DNA from: Epinephelus fuscoguttatus
Taxonomy: Eukaryota; Chordata; Actinopteri; Perciformes; Serranidae
Length of the DNA stretch: 64,000 bases
Assembly: GCF_011397635.1 (NCBI RefSeq)
Contig: NC_064769.1
Location: 17,749,207 to 17,813,206 of the forward strand
Reading direction: 5' to 3'
In this document: positions 39,579 through 61,075 of the stretch, one piece after another
How the letters are laid out: each line of letters starts with the position of its first letter
Position numbering within the stretch: position 1 is the stretch's first letter
Notes under the pieces: model-generated
Seen by the model: only the letters and a program-made list of their open reading frames with translations
What the model was told of the DNA's origin: nothing
Databases searched by the model: none
Position numbers and translations under genes: made by a program

Positions 39579-42500
39579 CTAATTTCTATCAGTGTCTGAA
39601 AGTGTCTCTGAGGCTGAGGGTCGGTTTGTTTCAGCCTCGCTGGTGCCCCCGTCGCTTTGAGCCTTCTGCTCCTTGGCTGCGTGCATCTTCAGGTGCTTCT
39701 TAAGCGAGGACTGGTCGGTGTAGGTCTTCCCACACTGGCTGCAGAGGAAGACCTTCTCTTTGGTGTGGACCAGCTCGTGTCTCTTCAGGTGGCCCGACCT
39801 GCTGAAGCTCTTGCTGCAGTACGAGCAGCTGTACTCCTTCTCGCCTGTGTGAGTCCTCTGGTGCAGCTTGAGGCTGCTGGCCACCGTGAACTTCTTGCCG
39901 CACTCGTTGCAGCTGTATGGTCTTTCTCCCGTGTGCATCCGCATGTGTATGGTGAGGTGGCCCGCCTGGCTGAAGGTCTTCTTGCACAGCTCGCAGCTGT
40001 AGGGCCGCTCTCCAGTGTGAATCCTGTAGTGTGTCTTGAGGTCGCCCAAGCCATTGAACCTTTTCCCGCACTGAGCGCAGCAGTATGGCTTCTCACCGGT
40101 GTGGATCCTCTCGTGTATACGCAGGTTGCCCGCGTTGCTGAACGTTTTGCCACACTCCTGGCAGCTGTAAGGCCTCTCCCCAGTGTGTGTCCGCAAGTGG
40201 ACTTTGAGCTGGTTGTGCTCGTTGAAGCACTTCCCACAGTGTGAGCAGGAATAAGGCTTCTCCCCAGTGTGGACACGTTTGTGTATCCTAAGCTGACTGG
40301 GATGGGCGTACGTTTTACTGCAGATGTTGCAGCTATAGGGTCTTTCTCCTGTGTGGGTGCGCTTGTGCGATTTGAGAAGATCCGCCCGGCCGAAGCGCTT
40401 GCCACAGTAGCTGCAGCTGTGGGCCTTCTCAGCACTGTGTGTCTTGATGTGGATGTTGAGCGAGGCTGCTCTACTAAACGTTTTGGGACAAGAGGGACAG
40501 CGCAAAAAATTGTCACGGATCTCCAAATACTCATCTGCGGGAACAGCAGCATTTTCCTCGTGCGCCACCACCCCTGGCTCCACATCCTGTCTGCTCTCTG
40601 CATCAGGATCTATTCCTGATTCAGGGTAAAACCTCAACACATGCTTCAACTCTTGCTTGGAGAAACAGTCATTGTCACTATAATCCAACACCCCGTTCTG
40701 CTCCTCCTCCTCCTCCGTCTTAATGAACTGTCCATCCTGCATGTAAGTGTCTGAAACAATGGTGACTTTAACTTCACTGTCGCTGCCTCTGGAGTCCTGT
40801 TCCAGGCCTGTAGATGGCGGCAGCGGCGCATACGCATCATGACTGTCAAAACTGACCTCTGTGCTCTCGTTTTTTATCGGCCTCATAGTCAGATTGAGAA
40901 GCGAGGGAGGCTGGGAGAGGTCAATAGCACCGTTTTCATCCAGGCAAGGCTCTGTTTTTACAGATATCAAGTTCTGGGTGGACATGCCTGCCTCTGCTGC
41001 GTTCACACAGGGGCTTTCTACCATACGATCAGTCTGCAGTAAAAAGGGGGAAGAAGACGTGCTCTCCCTCATCTTGTCTTTCTGCTTCCTCCTGGTGCTC
41101 TTCTTGTCACTGCTGCATATAGACACCTTGAACGTGCTCTGGGTGGAGTTGATAGCATGATTGTTCCATTCTGATGTCGAAAACTTTTCAGTGGCGTCTT
41201 GTTCATGAACATCTGTGGGGAAAAAAAAGCCAAAGCAAAAGGTTATACAAACCTACAGTACAGGTAAAATGTTTGATTAACTGACAGTCACTAGTTTAAG
41301 AAGGGAAAAACATTAAATGACACTGTGGAAGCAACAAAACAGCCTCAACAAACTTAACTGATGTATAATTTAAAGTTGCATCAAATGATATTTTTTGGTT
41401 ACATGGCAAATGTAAGTCCAATATTCACTCTCCATTTCTCTCCATTTACTAACTCTTGAGGGAACTATCTGGCTCTATAGCTGCTAAATGCTCCACTATG
41501 TTTACCAGCTCCCTGCTAGCTTTGCCTGTCTGTAATTTGGTGTTGGACAGGTAGTGTACAACAGGCTGATCGCAGCTTTTTTTTTGCTGCCTGTTACAAC
41601 TGGACATGAGGTAAATCTGAGTGAAGCTTAATCCGAGTGGGCAAGAAAACAAAAACAACAGACTGAAAGACACTAAAATGTTCTACAAAGCTGAGGGGTC
41701 ACTGCAAGCAACCTTTTCATCATTACACAGTCATTTCATGCATTTCCAACATTAAGATGTTGGTTAGGGCAGCGTTAACAAGAGGATGCCTTAAGGCACC
41801 TTGTTCAGTTTTATTTTTAACACAATATGGGTATTATTACGGCTGAACTGAACATGTTGAATGCATTACACTTAAAGTGATATTACAGATTATATATTAC
41901 AACATGTAAAATATAGTCTGGAACATTATCAACATAACGTCTGGTGCAATACTAAAGCAGTGGCATTAACGTTGTTATTTATGTCTACAAGACATAAATA
42001 GACTAAGTAATTTGATATACACTTTTTTGTCTCAGCTATCTATGAATGACTGACGCTTATAGAAGGATTCAGTGGACCAGAACTGGGCTGCCAAAGGGTC
42101 CAATCCGGGAAGCAGGACGACTTTGCACATCTAATTTTGATGCAGTGTAAAGGCTAAGAGTTGGCAGGTTTCAGGAACAAGTAAAACAGTAAGTAGCCTG
42201 CTTCATATAAAGTGCGGCTTCGGAGGCTTTTCCACTCTGACCAGAATACAGATCTTAGCAAAAACAATGAATACTTATTGCGGTCACATTCAAAGATACT
42301 GAATTCTGTGCAAAATATTATCAATCAGCAGCTTCAGTATAAAAGAATCTGTATCAGACTTATATGTTAAAACTATATTTGGAGCCTATTGCTAAGACAC
42401 TGCAAAACTTTTGATGTATAGATGGTTTATAAGGCAGGAGATTACTTAACCTGCTTCGTCAATAGCTTCCACTTTAGTATGGTGTTGTGAGGCCAGCATT

Positions 42501-42879
42501 ACTACACAAGAGTAGAAACATATGGAAAGATGCACATGCAATGACAGTGAGTAGACTGACTGCATGTGGAAAACTAAGACGTACTGTTAAAATTGTGATA
42601 GTTTTTCTTATAACATTTCAGGTTATTCATCATCTGTTTTGAAAATGAAGGTTTTTTCAGAACATAAATGTGCTCTTTTTACACTAAAAAAGGGGAACAT
42701 ATGTTTTTATGAAATGGTGTCACTGGTCTGGCCCATTTGAGATCAAACTGGGCTGTATATGGCCAATGAACTAAAATAAGTTTTAAAAGTATAATTCAAA
42801 ACAATCAATGTACTGAAACCTGAGTTGTTTATGTCTGCCTGTTATACTGTCTTATGCTGCCTTTAATGTATGCCTATAT

Positions 42880-42935
<56 letters not shown>

Positions 42936-43198
42936 TGCTGACAGTGCAGGGGATGCATGAACAAAAGGACAGTAGCTGCATGTCGCTACAGAGCCTTACC
43001 CCTTGCAGCAGACTCGGTGCTCTTCTGTGCAAACAGCAGCCGTTTCAGGCCCTCATTTTCGGACTCGATCCTCCGTATTGTGCCCTGGTACTCGGACAGG
43101 GTCCGGTCCACTGAGTCCAGGATGTCGCTCACTGTGGCTTTAAAGATCTCGTTCAGAGAAGACTCCAGGAAGATCTTCAGATCACTCGACTTGGCCAT
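39579..43198 (-). CDS. C2H2 zinc-finger protein with ten fingers
   Basis: Two coding exons on the minus strand: 43198-43000 (starting [10 protein letters not shown]) and 41212-39579. They join in phase 1 (AGG G then AT GTT) to 610 codons. The first exon encodes a predicted coiled coil (about residues 30-60), the usual N-terminus of many teleost zinc-finger proteins. A linker holds three SUMO-type sites (VKTE near 152, IKNE near 180, IKTE near 231) and IDLS, a weak CtBP-like motif. Ten C2H2 fingers run without gaps from about residue 305 to 580, most joined by TGE(K/R)PY linkers. It is probably a sequence-specific DNA-binding nuclear regulator; the sumoylation sites suggest repression. The specific orthologue is not recognised. 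The minus-strand ATG at 43198 is preceded by no in-frame rival with a better context. Confidence 0.9.
42882..42932. repeat. (CA)n microsatellite
   Basis: About 25 CA units in the zinc-finger gene intron, 70 bp from the exon 1 donor. Confidence 0.95.
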
Positions 43199-43529
43199 GT
43201 TGGACCGGGTGGTTGCAGCTCTGGACACCTCGCCCGATGGTTTGTGTATATGGTTGCAAGTGTCTGGGAAAAAAGTGGGTGTGTGTGAGTCTGCTGCTGC
43301 CGTGTGCGGAACAAACAAAGCAGACAGTCGCACGAAAGTGACGGCGAGGAAAAGCTGGTTTTGTTTTGCTAACAGGTCTTTAGCGCCCCTGCTGGTGTGG
43401 AGGGGAACCGTTGGATTAGCAGAGGCCCGAGCTAATGTTACTATGGTAGTGTTAACACAAGTTAAACACGGTGATAAATGGTGTTTAAATAACAAGAACT
43501 GCAAAACTAAAGCAGCACTGCTACTTTAA

Positions 43530-44765
43530 TACTTATAATACTACTAGCACCACTACTGCTAAATTATCTAGCCTATTACAACCACTAAGTTAGCCAGCAA
43601 CTAACTCACTACAACTGCAAGGATGCTCACATAAATGCTAGGTAATGCTAATACTTTAATACCAACGGTTATGCTAAAGCTAATCATGCTAACGACACTG
43701 TGTATAATATATACATAGGTTAGCTTCATCACGAGTAAAGCTAGTATGCTAATGATAATGTTCCTTGTCATTTTAAAGCGTCATTAACGAATAAGGAGTA
43801 ATGGTACATAATATTACTGATTTGGGTTAAGTAGGCTTCCATTAATAGCCAATGTGCTAGTTAGTATGCTATAACTATATAGCATCAACAAATAGGATTT
43901 TTATTGTTCTAAGCAAAATGCTAACTAGCACAATTCTAATGATATTCATGCTAAATGCTGCTACTTATAAAGCTAATAATGATTCGCAGCTGTTAATCAT
44001 ATACAGGTTATTCTAATGCAACTAAAATGCACATATTTGTTGTTATAGCACTTATTAAAGGTATCTTTGCATTTTTATCATACATTGTTCTATGCTATAT
44101 TTGACCTCTTGGGTGTTGCAGTACTTTGCCATATTTTAACCTCTTAAATAGATGTTTAATGTATGCACCAAAGCAAAAATTCCATGTAAGTGGAAACTTA
44201 ATTGGCAATTTTGATTTTAATGATGATAGATGATGATAACTACGTATTCACAATGAGTAATGCTAAAACTGATTAATAGGTCATGACATTAATTTAATGA
44301 TGTGTTACTCAGTTAAGGTTTTAAAGCAAATAACATTTAGAAATAGGAAACAGTATAGTAAAGAGGTATGCGGCCTATGTAGTGTTGTTTTTATTGGTAA
44401 GCCTTTGGAGAAACATGTCTGTGTTTAACAAGCTTTTCTGTCCACAGCCACACACTAACCCAGTAGAAGACAGTAAACTAACAAAGAGAGGCACAGATAA
44501 TTTAAGTACAGCTAATGACTTGTACACATTGCATCTGGACACCTTCTGGTTTTACCACATCATTCCTGTTGTCATTTTCAGGAATGAAGCTGAGCCACTC
44601 CCCTCGCCTGACCTGTATGTGTGTGCTTGCAGGCCCTCAGGGCAGTGGGCGTGGACCAAGGCCTCTCAGGTGTCTCTGAGCTCTAGAGTCATCTGCCAAT
44701 CACAATGTGCCTTTTTTTTCTTCCCCTTTGTAACCACTCAAATTCTCCTCTTCTTTTTTCCACAG
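43530..44765. other. AT-rich spacer, GCTAAT-rich
   Basis: 43540-43990 is rich in GCTAA/TTAGC words without clear periodicity. No first exon for the candidate coding piece at 44766 could be identified; an in-frame extension with a donor at 44671 (CCTCTCAG then GTGTCT) is the best guess. Confidence 0.35.
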
Positions 44766-44876
44766 CCATACCTGCTGAGTGACGAACGGGTCGTAGGGAG
44801 ACTGAAGTCTGATTTTGATCTATCTAAAATGGACAGGAAGCGTGAAGAAGAAGGAGGAGGACCAGGGCCAGACTAG
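44766..44876 (+). CDS. Possible terminal exon of an unrecognised gene
   Basis: A strong pyrimidine tract and CCACAG acceptor (ending 44765) lead into a 36-residue frame, PYLLSDERVVGRLKSD then FDLSKMDRKREEEGGG, ending at TAG 44874-44876. Composition and splice context look like a real last exon with an acidic, glycine-rich tail. A frame-compatible upstream piece (RPSGQWAWTKASQ, ending 44670) could be its partner but is not convincing. I recognise no family. It could equally be a chance frame. Confidence 0.35.
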   Translation, partial: PYLLSDERVVGRLKSDFDLSKMDRKREEEGGGPGPD

Positions 44877-47039
44877 CACTTGTGACTTGCATGCATCGTT
44901 ATGCGACACCACGGACTAGATGGCTGCTCCTCTTAAAAGACAGCGGATGTGAGGCCTGTTTGTTGTGCGCAGCAGGTTCAGGCGTAATCAACTGAGGGTT
45001 ATTTGTATGCTTGTGTGTGTGTGTGTGTGTGTGAGTGGATATGTCTGTGAGGGTGCAGCCCTCTTACAGTGGTGTAAAGCCAGTATAACACAGTGGTGTG
45101 TCTTTCCCTCCCACAAGACTTAAAACCTCACAAGCCGGCTGATCATATGATGTTGCTTTAAAGAGCCTGGAGGGGGTAAGTCATGCTTCACAGTTGAAAA
45201 GATTTCTATTAATGAGATTGTTTTTTTGGTCTTTGAGGTTTAAAAATGCTCACATTCATGTGTGTGTCATGTCCACCGGTGTTAATGAATGACATTATAT
45301 GTATACAGTCACATAGGTCATTTCACAACTTTCGCTTTACTCAGTGTGAGTGAGTTCCTCTTTTTATTTTATCCTCTCGGGTATGTTTTTTTTTAAATAT
45401 TGTAACTTCTCCTTTAATATTTTAAACAGTATCCCAAGACTGCGGTGTGCTGTATAAACTTCCCATGCATTAAGCAACTTCTGGTATTGTCCACTAAGGG
45501 CAGTTTTTTGTGTGTGTAAAATTACATTTGACTGAAAGCATCCTAATTTATTCTTATTTTTTATGATCTTATCAGAGATCTCTGTAGTCATCTGAGCATT
45601 CCTTCCACAGTTTTTCTCATCAACAGTGCTGCTAAAGATACCAACACACAGAGGATTAACTGTGTTATTATCTAAAACACAGTATTTTATCAAAGTGCAG
45701 CAAGCGATTGTAATCAGTACTGCATTATAACGAAATGTTTCACTTTATGTTTAAATGTAGTGAGCGAAACTTTCAGATTTTGGCATAAAACCCCCAAGAG
45801 ACACAATACTCCCTATCAGAATTTTAATTTAAGTTTTAGTATCTCCACATTTTTAGTTTCAAACACAGTGTCATTCATTTAACAGACGATCCTCTTTGTT
45901 AACCCTCGTTAACTCTCGTTGTACATGCACTTTAGCACTTGTTGCACCCTGACAGGAACTGAGAAGTGAGCACCCACACAGGAAATGTGGTCAAGGTCTG
46001 TCCCGGATGTTGGTTGCATGACGTGAATAGAATAATGAAGATAGACAGAGAAGTAGAGAAATATTTAAAATAAACTGTGACAAACAGGGGGAAAGCCAGA
46101 TGAGGGTGAGATCAAATTAAAGATTAAAGTAGGTGGAAGAGATATGAGGTGTGACATTTTGACTGTGCTCATCACCAGCACAAACAGACATGATATTTTG
46201 TTTGCAGTCTTAGTTTGTGTTGACAACATGCAGTTCACATGTGGACTCGTGCTTTTATCCTTTGCCCAGAGTCACTGTGCTGCGTGGTGATAAGATGATA
46301 AACACAGGACACGGGCAGTTAAACTGTTCACCAGAAAAAGCCCCTTAACCCCACCCTCTCTGCATCTTTCTTAATCGACACAGTACACCTCTACCTCTTT
46401 TTCTTTTTCTATCTCTCCTGCTTGCTCGATCGGCTGATTTTCTGTGTCTGTGGTCAGGAAGTACAAACACGCTTCTATGACATTTCACTAAAAGTCTATT
46501 GCACTGCACACCTGCAGTGCCACACCAAGTAGATAAAAACAATTGACAAATGAGCAGCGCGGGCTAAAAAACACCAGACAAAAACCTTCCTTCAGGCTGG
46601 ATTGTGTTGACATACAAGTGGTGAGTGTTTGGAGTATTTTTGCATCATCAGGGCCATAAATAGCTTTATGTCAGCTTGGTTTTTGCTAGTCTGTAATTTA
46701 GAATACTTTGTTCTTCAGTAGTTTTAAATGTACTATTTCTCATGGATGAATAGAAATAAAGAGCCAAAAGCCAACACATGATTCATCACTATTACTCTAC
46801 AAACAAATATAGTAGAGTCCTGTGAATAGCTTTTTTGTCTCTCGGCTAATCAGATGTTCCTCGTGGAAGTTACCCAAAAAGTTGTTTTCATTTCACAAAG
46901 AACCAGTTAAACAGAACAACTCTGCATTTGTTGGTTCATGATGTTACAGCTCACATAATTTTAGGGAAGAATTTCTCGTGCTGCTTTAGATGGGGTTGTT
47001 GTAAAATATCTTTCAACATTTTTCTTTTTCTTCACAGAT
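44877..47039. other. Spacer, possible psd4 5' untranslated exon near its end
   Basis: A short (GT)n lies at 45014-45032. A donor-like ACAAGTG then GTGAGT at 46621 could end a non-coding first exon of psd4 that splices to the acceptor at 47039. Nothing else is supported. Confidence 0.35.
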
Positions 47040-47045
47040 CTGTGA

Positions 47046-47143
47046 ATGGCGCCACTGAAAGTTTTAACATGCTGCAGGATTTCACATTTATGGGATCTTA
47101 CAAAATGATCATCCTTCATATGTCAGAGGAGGACATTTTGTAG
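47046..47143 (+). promoter_or_regulatory. Two overlapping upstream open reading frames in the psd4 5' UTR
   Basis: After the acceptor at 47039, ATG 47046 (context GTGAATGG) opens 20 codons ending at TGA 47108, and ATG 47069 opens 24 codons (MLQDFTFMGS..) ending at TAG 47143. Both precede the psd4 start at 47219 and could lower its translation. Confidence 0.45.
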
Positions 47144-47218
47144 CAAGACAACAGTCAGAGCTACAGCATCTTTTATCAAAACCCACAAACACCCCAACAA
47201 CGGAACTGACAGAGTTAC

Positions 47219-55985
<8,767 letters not shown>

Positions 55986-56985
55986 ACATTTTTTATGACC
56001 AGTTGAAAATGCGGATTTATTGTTTCTGCTGTGAATTGACGGGACTTCAGTAAATGTTGTTAATGGAGGCACTGAGCAGAAAACCAGAGAAACACCAGAG
56101 TTATACCTGCCTTAGAAAGTTATCCTTTTGTTGTTGACATCACCGCAATGACTAGTATTGTTTTCACCTTGTGAGTATGTGTGTGTGTGTTTGATCATGG
56201 CAAAATGTGGCCCTGGAGACAACTGTTACAGTGGGAAGTACCACAGAAGCGGTTTTGATTAGTTACGTGTCTTCCTGTCTGTCTGTTTGTCTGTGGACAG
56301 ATTTTGTCAGTGCGATAGTCTCGCAACCGTGCAAGATGCAGTTATGAAACGTTACAGGTGTTTAGTTGAGATCACAATGAAGACGGAGTTCGAAGATGGG
56401 TCTGGTTGGAGCAAGGGCGCTGGAAGTAGGTGGGAAGGAAGTAGGGAAGGAGCCAATGGCCCCCCACTTTATGCCCATTGTCCACATTCGTTTTAAGTCT
56501 TGGACTGGCTGGAGTGATCCCATCTCACAACAGTGTCTCATTATATTGTTTTTCTCCATTTTGATCTTGTGCACTTTTAAAAAGACAAACCTCAGGGAAT
56601 CCCAAACTCTCAGTGTCTCTCAGGATAGGAAGTGGGATCCTGATTCATTTGTTGAGTGTCTCAAAGTGTCCAGACCTAATTTATTTAGTCTTGTTGTTCT
56701 GACTTTGGTCTGTAGTGGTACTTATAACAGAACAAAGTAACTCATATGTTATTTTAACTGTGGGGAAAAAAATGTGCCTTTAAAATGTAAACCACTAGAG
56801 GGGGCTGTAGTACAGCACAACTCAGTGAATGTAGGGAGACAGGATGTGCTGTTGCTATTTTTTAAGGAATCCTAATTGCACTTTTTTGTTTTTAATATTG
56901 TGTGTGATATGTTGATATCACTGTTAAGTATTGTTTCAAATGAAGGGTAAATTTTGCATCATGTATTTTTTTCTCGTTGGGGAAA

Positions 56986-56991
56986 AATAAA
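56986..56991 (+). terminator. Likely psd4 polyadenylation signal
   Basis: AATAAA lies 1.0 kb after the psd4 stop codon on the coding strand, followed by GT-rich sequence. Confidence 0.55.
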
Positions 56992-56999
56992 GTGTTACT

Positions 57000-57538
57000 T
57001 CTGTTAATCATTCAGTATGACACTTCTGGTTTGATGGCCTGTAGGCTCACAATGATGCAATGTAGTGATGGATGCAAATGTTTACTTTTTTTTTTTTTTT
57101 TTTAAGAAATTACATCAGAGGCGGGGCATTTTGAAAGTCTTAGAAAATTTCCCTTTAATACCAACCTCAACCTCTTGGTAAAATCTTCTATAATTTTATT
57201 TATTTTTTATTGTATGTCAGTGTTTCCCGTGAATCTTTGAAACTGAGCTCTGAGGGTGAAGGTTTTTAACGTATTATTCACAGGGCCACAGCGAGTGTTG
57301 CGGACTGATCAAACTGATAAATTAACTCAGAGTTAAATCGGTCTGAAGATCCAGTGGTCTGTAAAATTGTTCATTCAAATAATGGTGTTTCCTGGAAAAG
57401 TGCGATAACAATTACTCTACAGTCACTTTTTCTAAACGCTGTGCTTCTGAATTTAAATGATTCTCGTTGCGTGTCATCTTAACTACAAAAAAGACAGAAG
57501 ATGGAGCAGACCTGGGAGTGTGTTCATGTGTTTGTCTA

Positions 57539-57579
<41 letters not shown>

Positions 57580-57900
57580 ATGTCTGTGTGTGATCGCTCT
57601 CAGTGGCACGGGCCCCATTTTGTTCTCTTTCAGCCTGTCATGTTGAGCAGCGGTCGACCTGGGGCGGTCAACAATAAGAGCAGGATGTCTAGTATTAAGC
57701 TCCCCCTCCCCACCTCCAAACACACACACACACACACACAGGAATGTGATGTGACAATAGGAAACGCAATGAAGAACACAGACAATACAGGCAGGGACTG
57801 TTTGGGTGTCCAGGTTGGATCAAGGAGCTGGACAAACCGGATGTTTCGTTAAAGCTGAAGCTTCTAGATCAGAATTATTTCAGACTTTTTTCCCTCCCGA
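57000..57900. other. Spacer with (GT)n and (CA)n microsatellites
   Basis: A (GT)n lies at about 57544-57578 and a shorter (CA)n at 57719-57740. No exon is supported. Confidence 0.5.
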
Positions 57901-58059
57901 CAGACATCAGGTGAAACTCTGACGGATCATCTGTTTTGTTTAGTTAACATGATAATGCACAACTTCTCGTCCTATGAATGGAAGCAGTTTCCATTCATTC
58001 ACAGGAAAAACAACAGCTCATTAAGATAAAGTCAGATTCTGCAGATGAGGGTGATTGAT

Positions 58060-58640
58060 GGGTCACATGAGTGACAGGGCCCCGGGGCTGCCATAGCACC
58101 TTGAGAGGGCCTGGGAGGCGATGCTGAAAGGCGACGCCATCTCGGCTAACCTACATGCTCTCGGGCCTGTGACGAAATGTTACAGCAAGAGGCGGCCATT
58201 AGCGCCTCTTGTTCTGTGGATCAAATTGAAATGTTTAATAATGTTCTGGGACACAGTCTGTGCTGGAGGTGCTTGTTGTGTGCTGGCGTCACACAGGAGC
58301 TCTCGACCAAAAGCTTCTTCTCACATGGCCTGCGGAGCATGACTTCAGCGGTGGTGGTGGCCTTGTTTTTGGAGTGCCATCTCTCTCCACCTCTCCTAAC
58401 AACAATAATGAGCGGCTGGAGCAGCAGGGGCTGCATTAGCCGCTGGGTTCAGAGGGCATCCTTCCCAAGGAATTGGCCTGTTTTTGTTCCATCTGCGCCA
58501 CTCCATTCTCGAGCTTTGTGCGACTCAGTCAGGCCTGGGTGGGTAATTAAAAAGGCAAGAGCTCAAGTTGTGATCATTAGGGGCTTGTCCAGCATGGGCT
58601 TCAAAAAAAAGACCCCGACATGTAGGGTCACTCCTGGTCC
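58060..58640. promoter_or_regulatory. Sequence-complex island, candidate conserved non-coding element
   Basis: Unlike its AT-rich, repeat-marked surroundings, this block has even base composition and no recognised repeat or exon. AT-core words typical of enhancers occur in it (GGTAATTAAAAAGGC, GATCAAATTGAAATG). Assignment is by texture only. Confidence 0.25.
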
Positions 58641-60260
58641 CTGTTTTTTTCCGCTTTCGCCCTCACACACAATGTTGCTTTGAACATTGCTCAACATCCG
58701 CAATGGCTCTGAAATGCTCCGTAAATATAAGCACCTGCAGAACACTGCCAGCAAACATAAACTGTACTGTAAACACTCACATTCATCCCTGGGATTTTTT
58801 TTCCTGCCCTCAATGCTCCTCCTGACGCACATTCTCCATCTGCTGCTGACGCCTCACACGCTCTACTTGTTACTTTTTCTCTTTTATCCGCACTAACACT
58901 TGATTTCTCCCACTCTGGCTATTGAAAAAAACATTTTTGTCTCCCTCTTGGTGACCCCCCACCCTCCTCCTCCTCTGTTTCTGTCTCCATGCTTCGCTCT
59001 TGATTGCTGCTGTTGTGATTTTTACATCCAGGGCCCTCGAAGCCTCTCTGTGGTCCTTTCATGGGTTTTGTTCTTCCACTCAGACTCCGTCTGCCTCTTT
59101 CACTGAGACGTTAAACAATAACTCTTCTTATTCTCCTCAAGCGTCAACTTGTTCTGGACATCTTCTGTACTTTTTGTACAGCCGCAGTCGATATATTCCA
59201 CACGAGTGCGATTTTTAGTAGGAAGTGATATTCTTTACTGCTGTACCTTGATTTAAAAGAAATGGGAGGCACTTAAGAAAAACATCCTCTCCGTCTTTAT
59301 TCCTCTGCAGACTGAACTCATTAGTGTTGCTTCTCTCTCAGACATTTTCATTTTATTTGCCTATCAGACCCAAACATGAATCACTCTTTACATTGCATCA
59401 GTCCCGACCCTTCGAGACCCCTTTCACAAATGCGGGCTTTTTGTAGCAAAGGAGCCTCTGAATGAGGGAGTTAAGGCAAGTGCCTTGCTTAAGGGCATTT
59501 AAACGCATGACCTCCTTTTGCCCTCTCCTCTTCCACATACACTCCTGCCTCTGACAGCACTCCTCAGGCACACACTCTGTGGCTTTTAAGATGCAGGACA
59601 AACATACCGGTCGGTGCTCTGTGAGTTAATGCAACGTATAGAGCAGGGCAAGAATGTTTGTGGAGTAATCTCCTCCATCTTATCTTTCATCTCGTACAGG
59701 AATCAATTTCAGCTACAATCCAAATCTATGAATATTTGCATCTATTCTCTGTCTGATTGATAATCTTTAATCTACGGTGCAGTTCAAAGGTTAATCAGCA
59801 GTATCCATGATGTTGAATGAGCTGTGTGTTTGACTCTCCCGGCCTCCACAGGTCAACCCTCTCCCTCGGGGCAGTACCTGATACCTGGCAGATTTTATCC
59901 ACCTCCATGTGTGTGTATAGTGTTGAATGTGTGTGTGCTTTGAAAGGTGCGTTTTTCTTGATGTCTTCCAGTCAATAGCAGCTTCCTGCCTTCAGGGCCT
60001 GTGTGTTGTTTAATAGGCTGGTCGGAAACACAGGGCACCTGTGTTCCTCCCTCCGCCTGCTCCCACACAGAAACACCCTCTGTTTGGCCACTTTGCTCTG
60101 ATAGACTGGTACATTTGTTCCAGGTGCATTATGGTTAGAGATGGAGGATATTAGGTAGCGTCTTGAAATTTGAGGAAGGTGCTGTCATTTGAAGTCCGCT
60201 CAGGTGTTCGGAGGCCTTTTTTCTGGACAGAATGTCTTTTACACCAACATTTGTTTGGTC
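58641..60260. other. No gene seen
   Basis: Only short chance frames are present on either strand. The stretch is pyrimidine-rich at 58860-59160. Confidence 0.4.
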
Positions 60261-60263
60261 AGT

Positions 60264-60560
60264 TGGCCATTGCTTAAGTCCAGACTGAAATATCTCAACA
60301 ACTGTTTGATGAATTGACATAAAAATTTTGTCCAGACAATTTGTTCCCCAGAGGATGAACCCCAATTAATTTCCTTATACTATGCCTCTTTATCTGGCAC
60401 CACCAACAGGTGAAATGTTAAATTAAATATCTCAACATTTACCAGATGGATTGGCACAATATTTTCTTCAGTCATTCATATTTCCCAGAGAATGAATCCT
60501 ACTGTCTTTGGTGATCTCACTTTTCCTCTACCGTCACCATAAGGTCGATACTTGTGTCTT
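60264..60560. repeat. Teleost repeat with the 'CTCAACAACTGTTTGATGAATTG' core
   Basis: The words CTCAACAACTGTTTGATG, CCAGAGGATGAA and CAGAGAATGAATCCTACTG are a known texture of a widespread teleost repeat; the core appears twice (60292 and 60432), as in the usual internally duplicated copies. Confidence 0.5.
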
Positions 60561-60671
60561 TGAGGCCTTGTTCAGACTGCCAGATCAAATTTGATTTCAA
60601 GCACTGGCATATCCAGAATGTTTCCAGATTGATTTCAGAAAGTCTGGACAAAGAGCAAATGGACTGGAATT

Positions 60672-60948
60672 GTACAGCGCCTCTCTAGTCTTTCGACCAC
60701 TATGTCACATTCACCCATTCACACACACATACATACACTGGTGGCCGAGGCTACCACACAAGGTGCCACCTGCCACTCAGTTTTTTTTCTCTTTAACATA
60801 CTCACACACCGATGGAACAGCCATTGAGAGCAATGTGGGGTTCAGAATCTTGCTCAAGGATGCTTCAGCATACCGACTGGATGAGCCGCACATTGCCAAT
60901 CTTCCGATTAGTGGACGACCTGCTCTACATCCTGAGCCACAGCTGCCC
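60672..60948 (+). repeat. Nested teleost repeat of the 'GGTGGCCGAGGCTACC' family
   Basis: CACTATGTCACATTCACCCA, CACTGGTGGCCGAGGCTACC and GTGGACGACCTGCTCTACAT are recognised words of a very common fish repeat. It sits inside the element at 60563-61648, so it is the younger insertion. Confidence 0.65.
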
Positions 60949-61057
60949 AAACTACATTTGGGGGTTGTTTGAATACAATTCCAATCGGATTTCTACAGGT
61001 GTGTTTCAGTCTGTCTCTCGCTGCTTGAATCAGATTTCCAAATGTCTTTTGTGTGCT

Positions 61058-61075
61058 TAACCCTAACCCTAACCG
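61058..61075 (+). repeat. Short interstitial telomere-like array
   Basis: TTAACCCTAACCCTAACC: about three CCCTAA units. Such short arrays are common in fish genomes. Confidence 0.7.

Noticed and set aside
39657-40603. Long frames in other phases and on the plus strand over the zinc-finger exon (up to 272 residues)
   Set aside because: They mirror the repetitive finger codons of the minus-strand gene and have no domain of their own.
42957-43529. 190-residue plus-strand frame
   Set aside because: It is antisense to zinc-finger exon 1 and its 5' flank, which splice correctly on the minus strand; no homology was recognised.
61058-61075. Chromosome end or fusion point
   Set aside because: Only about three CCCTAA units occur, inside a transposon, with unique sequence on both sides.
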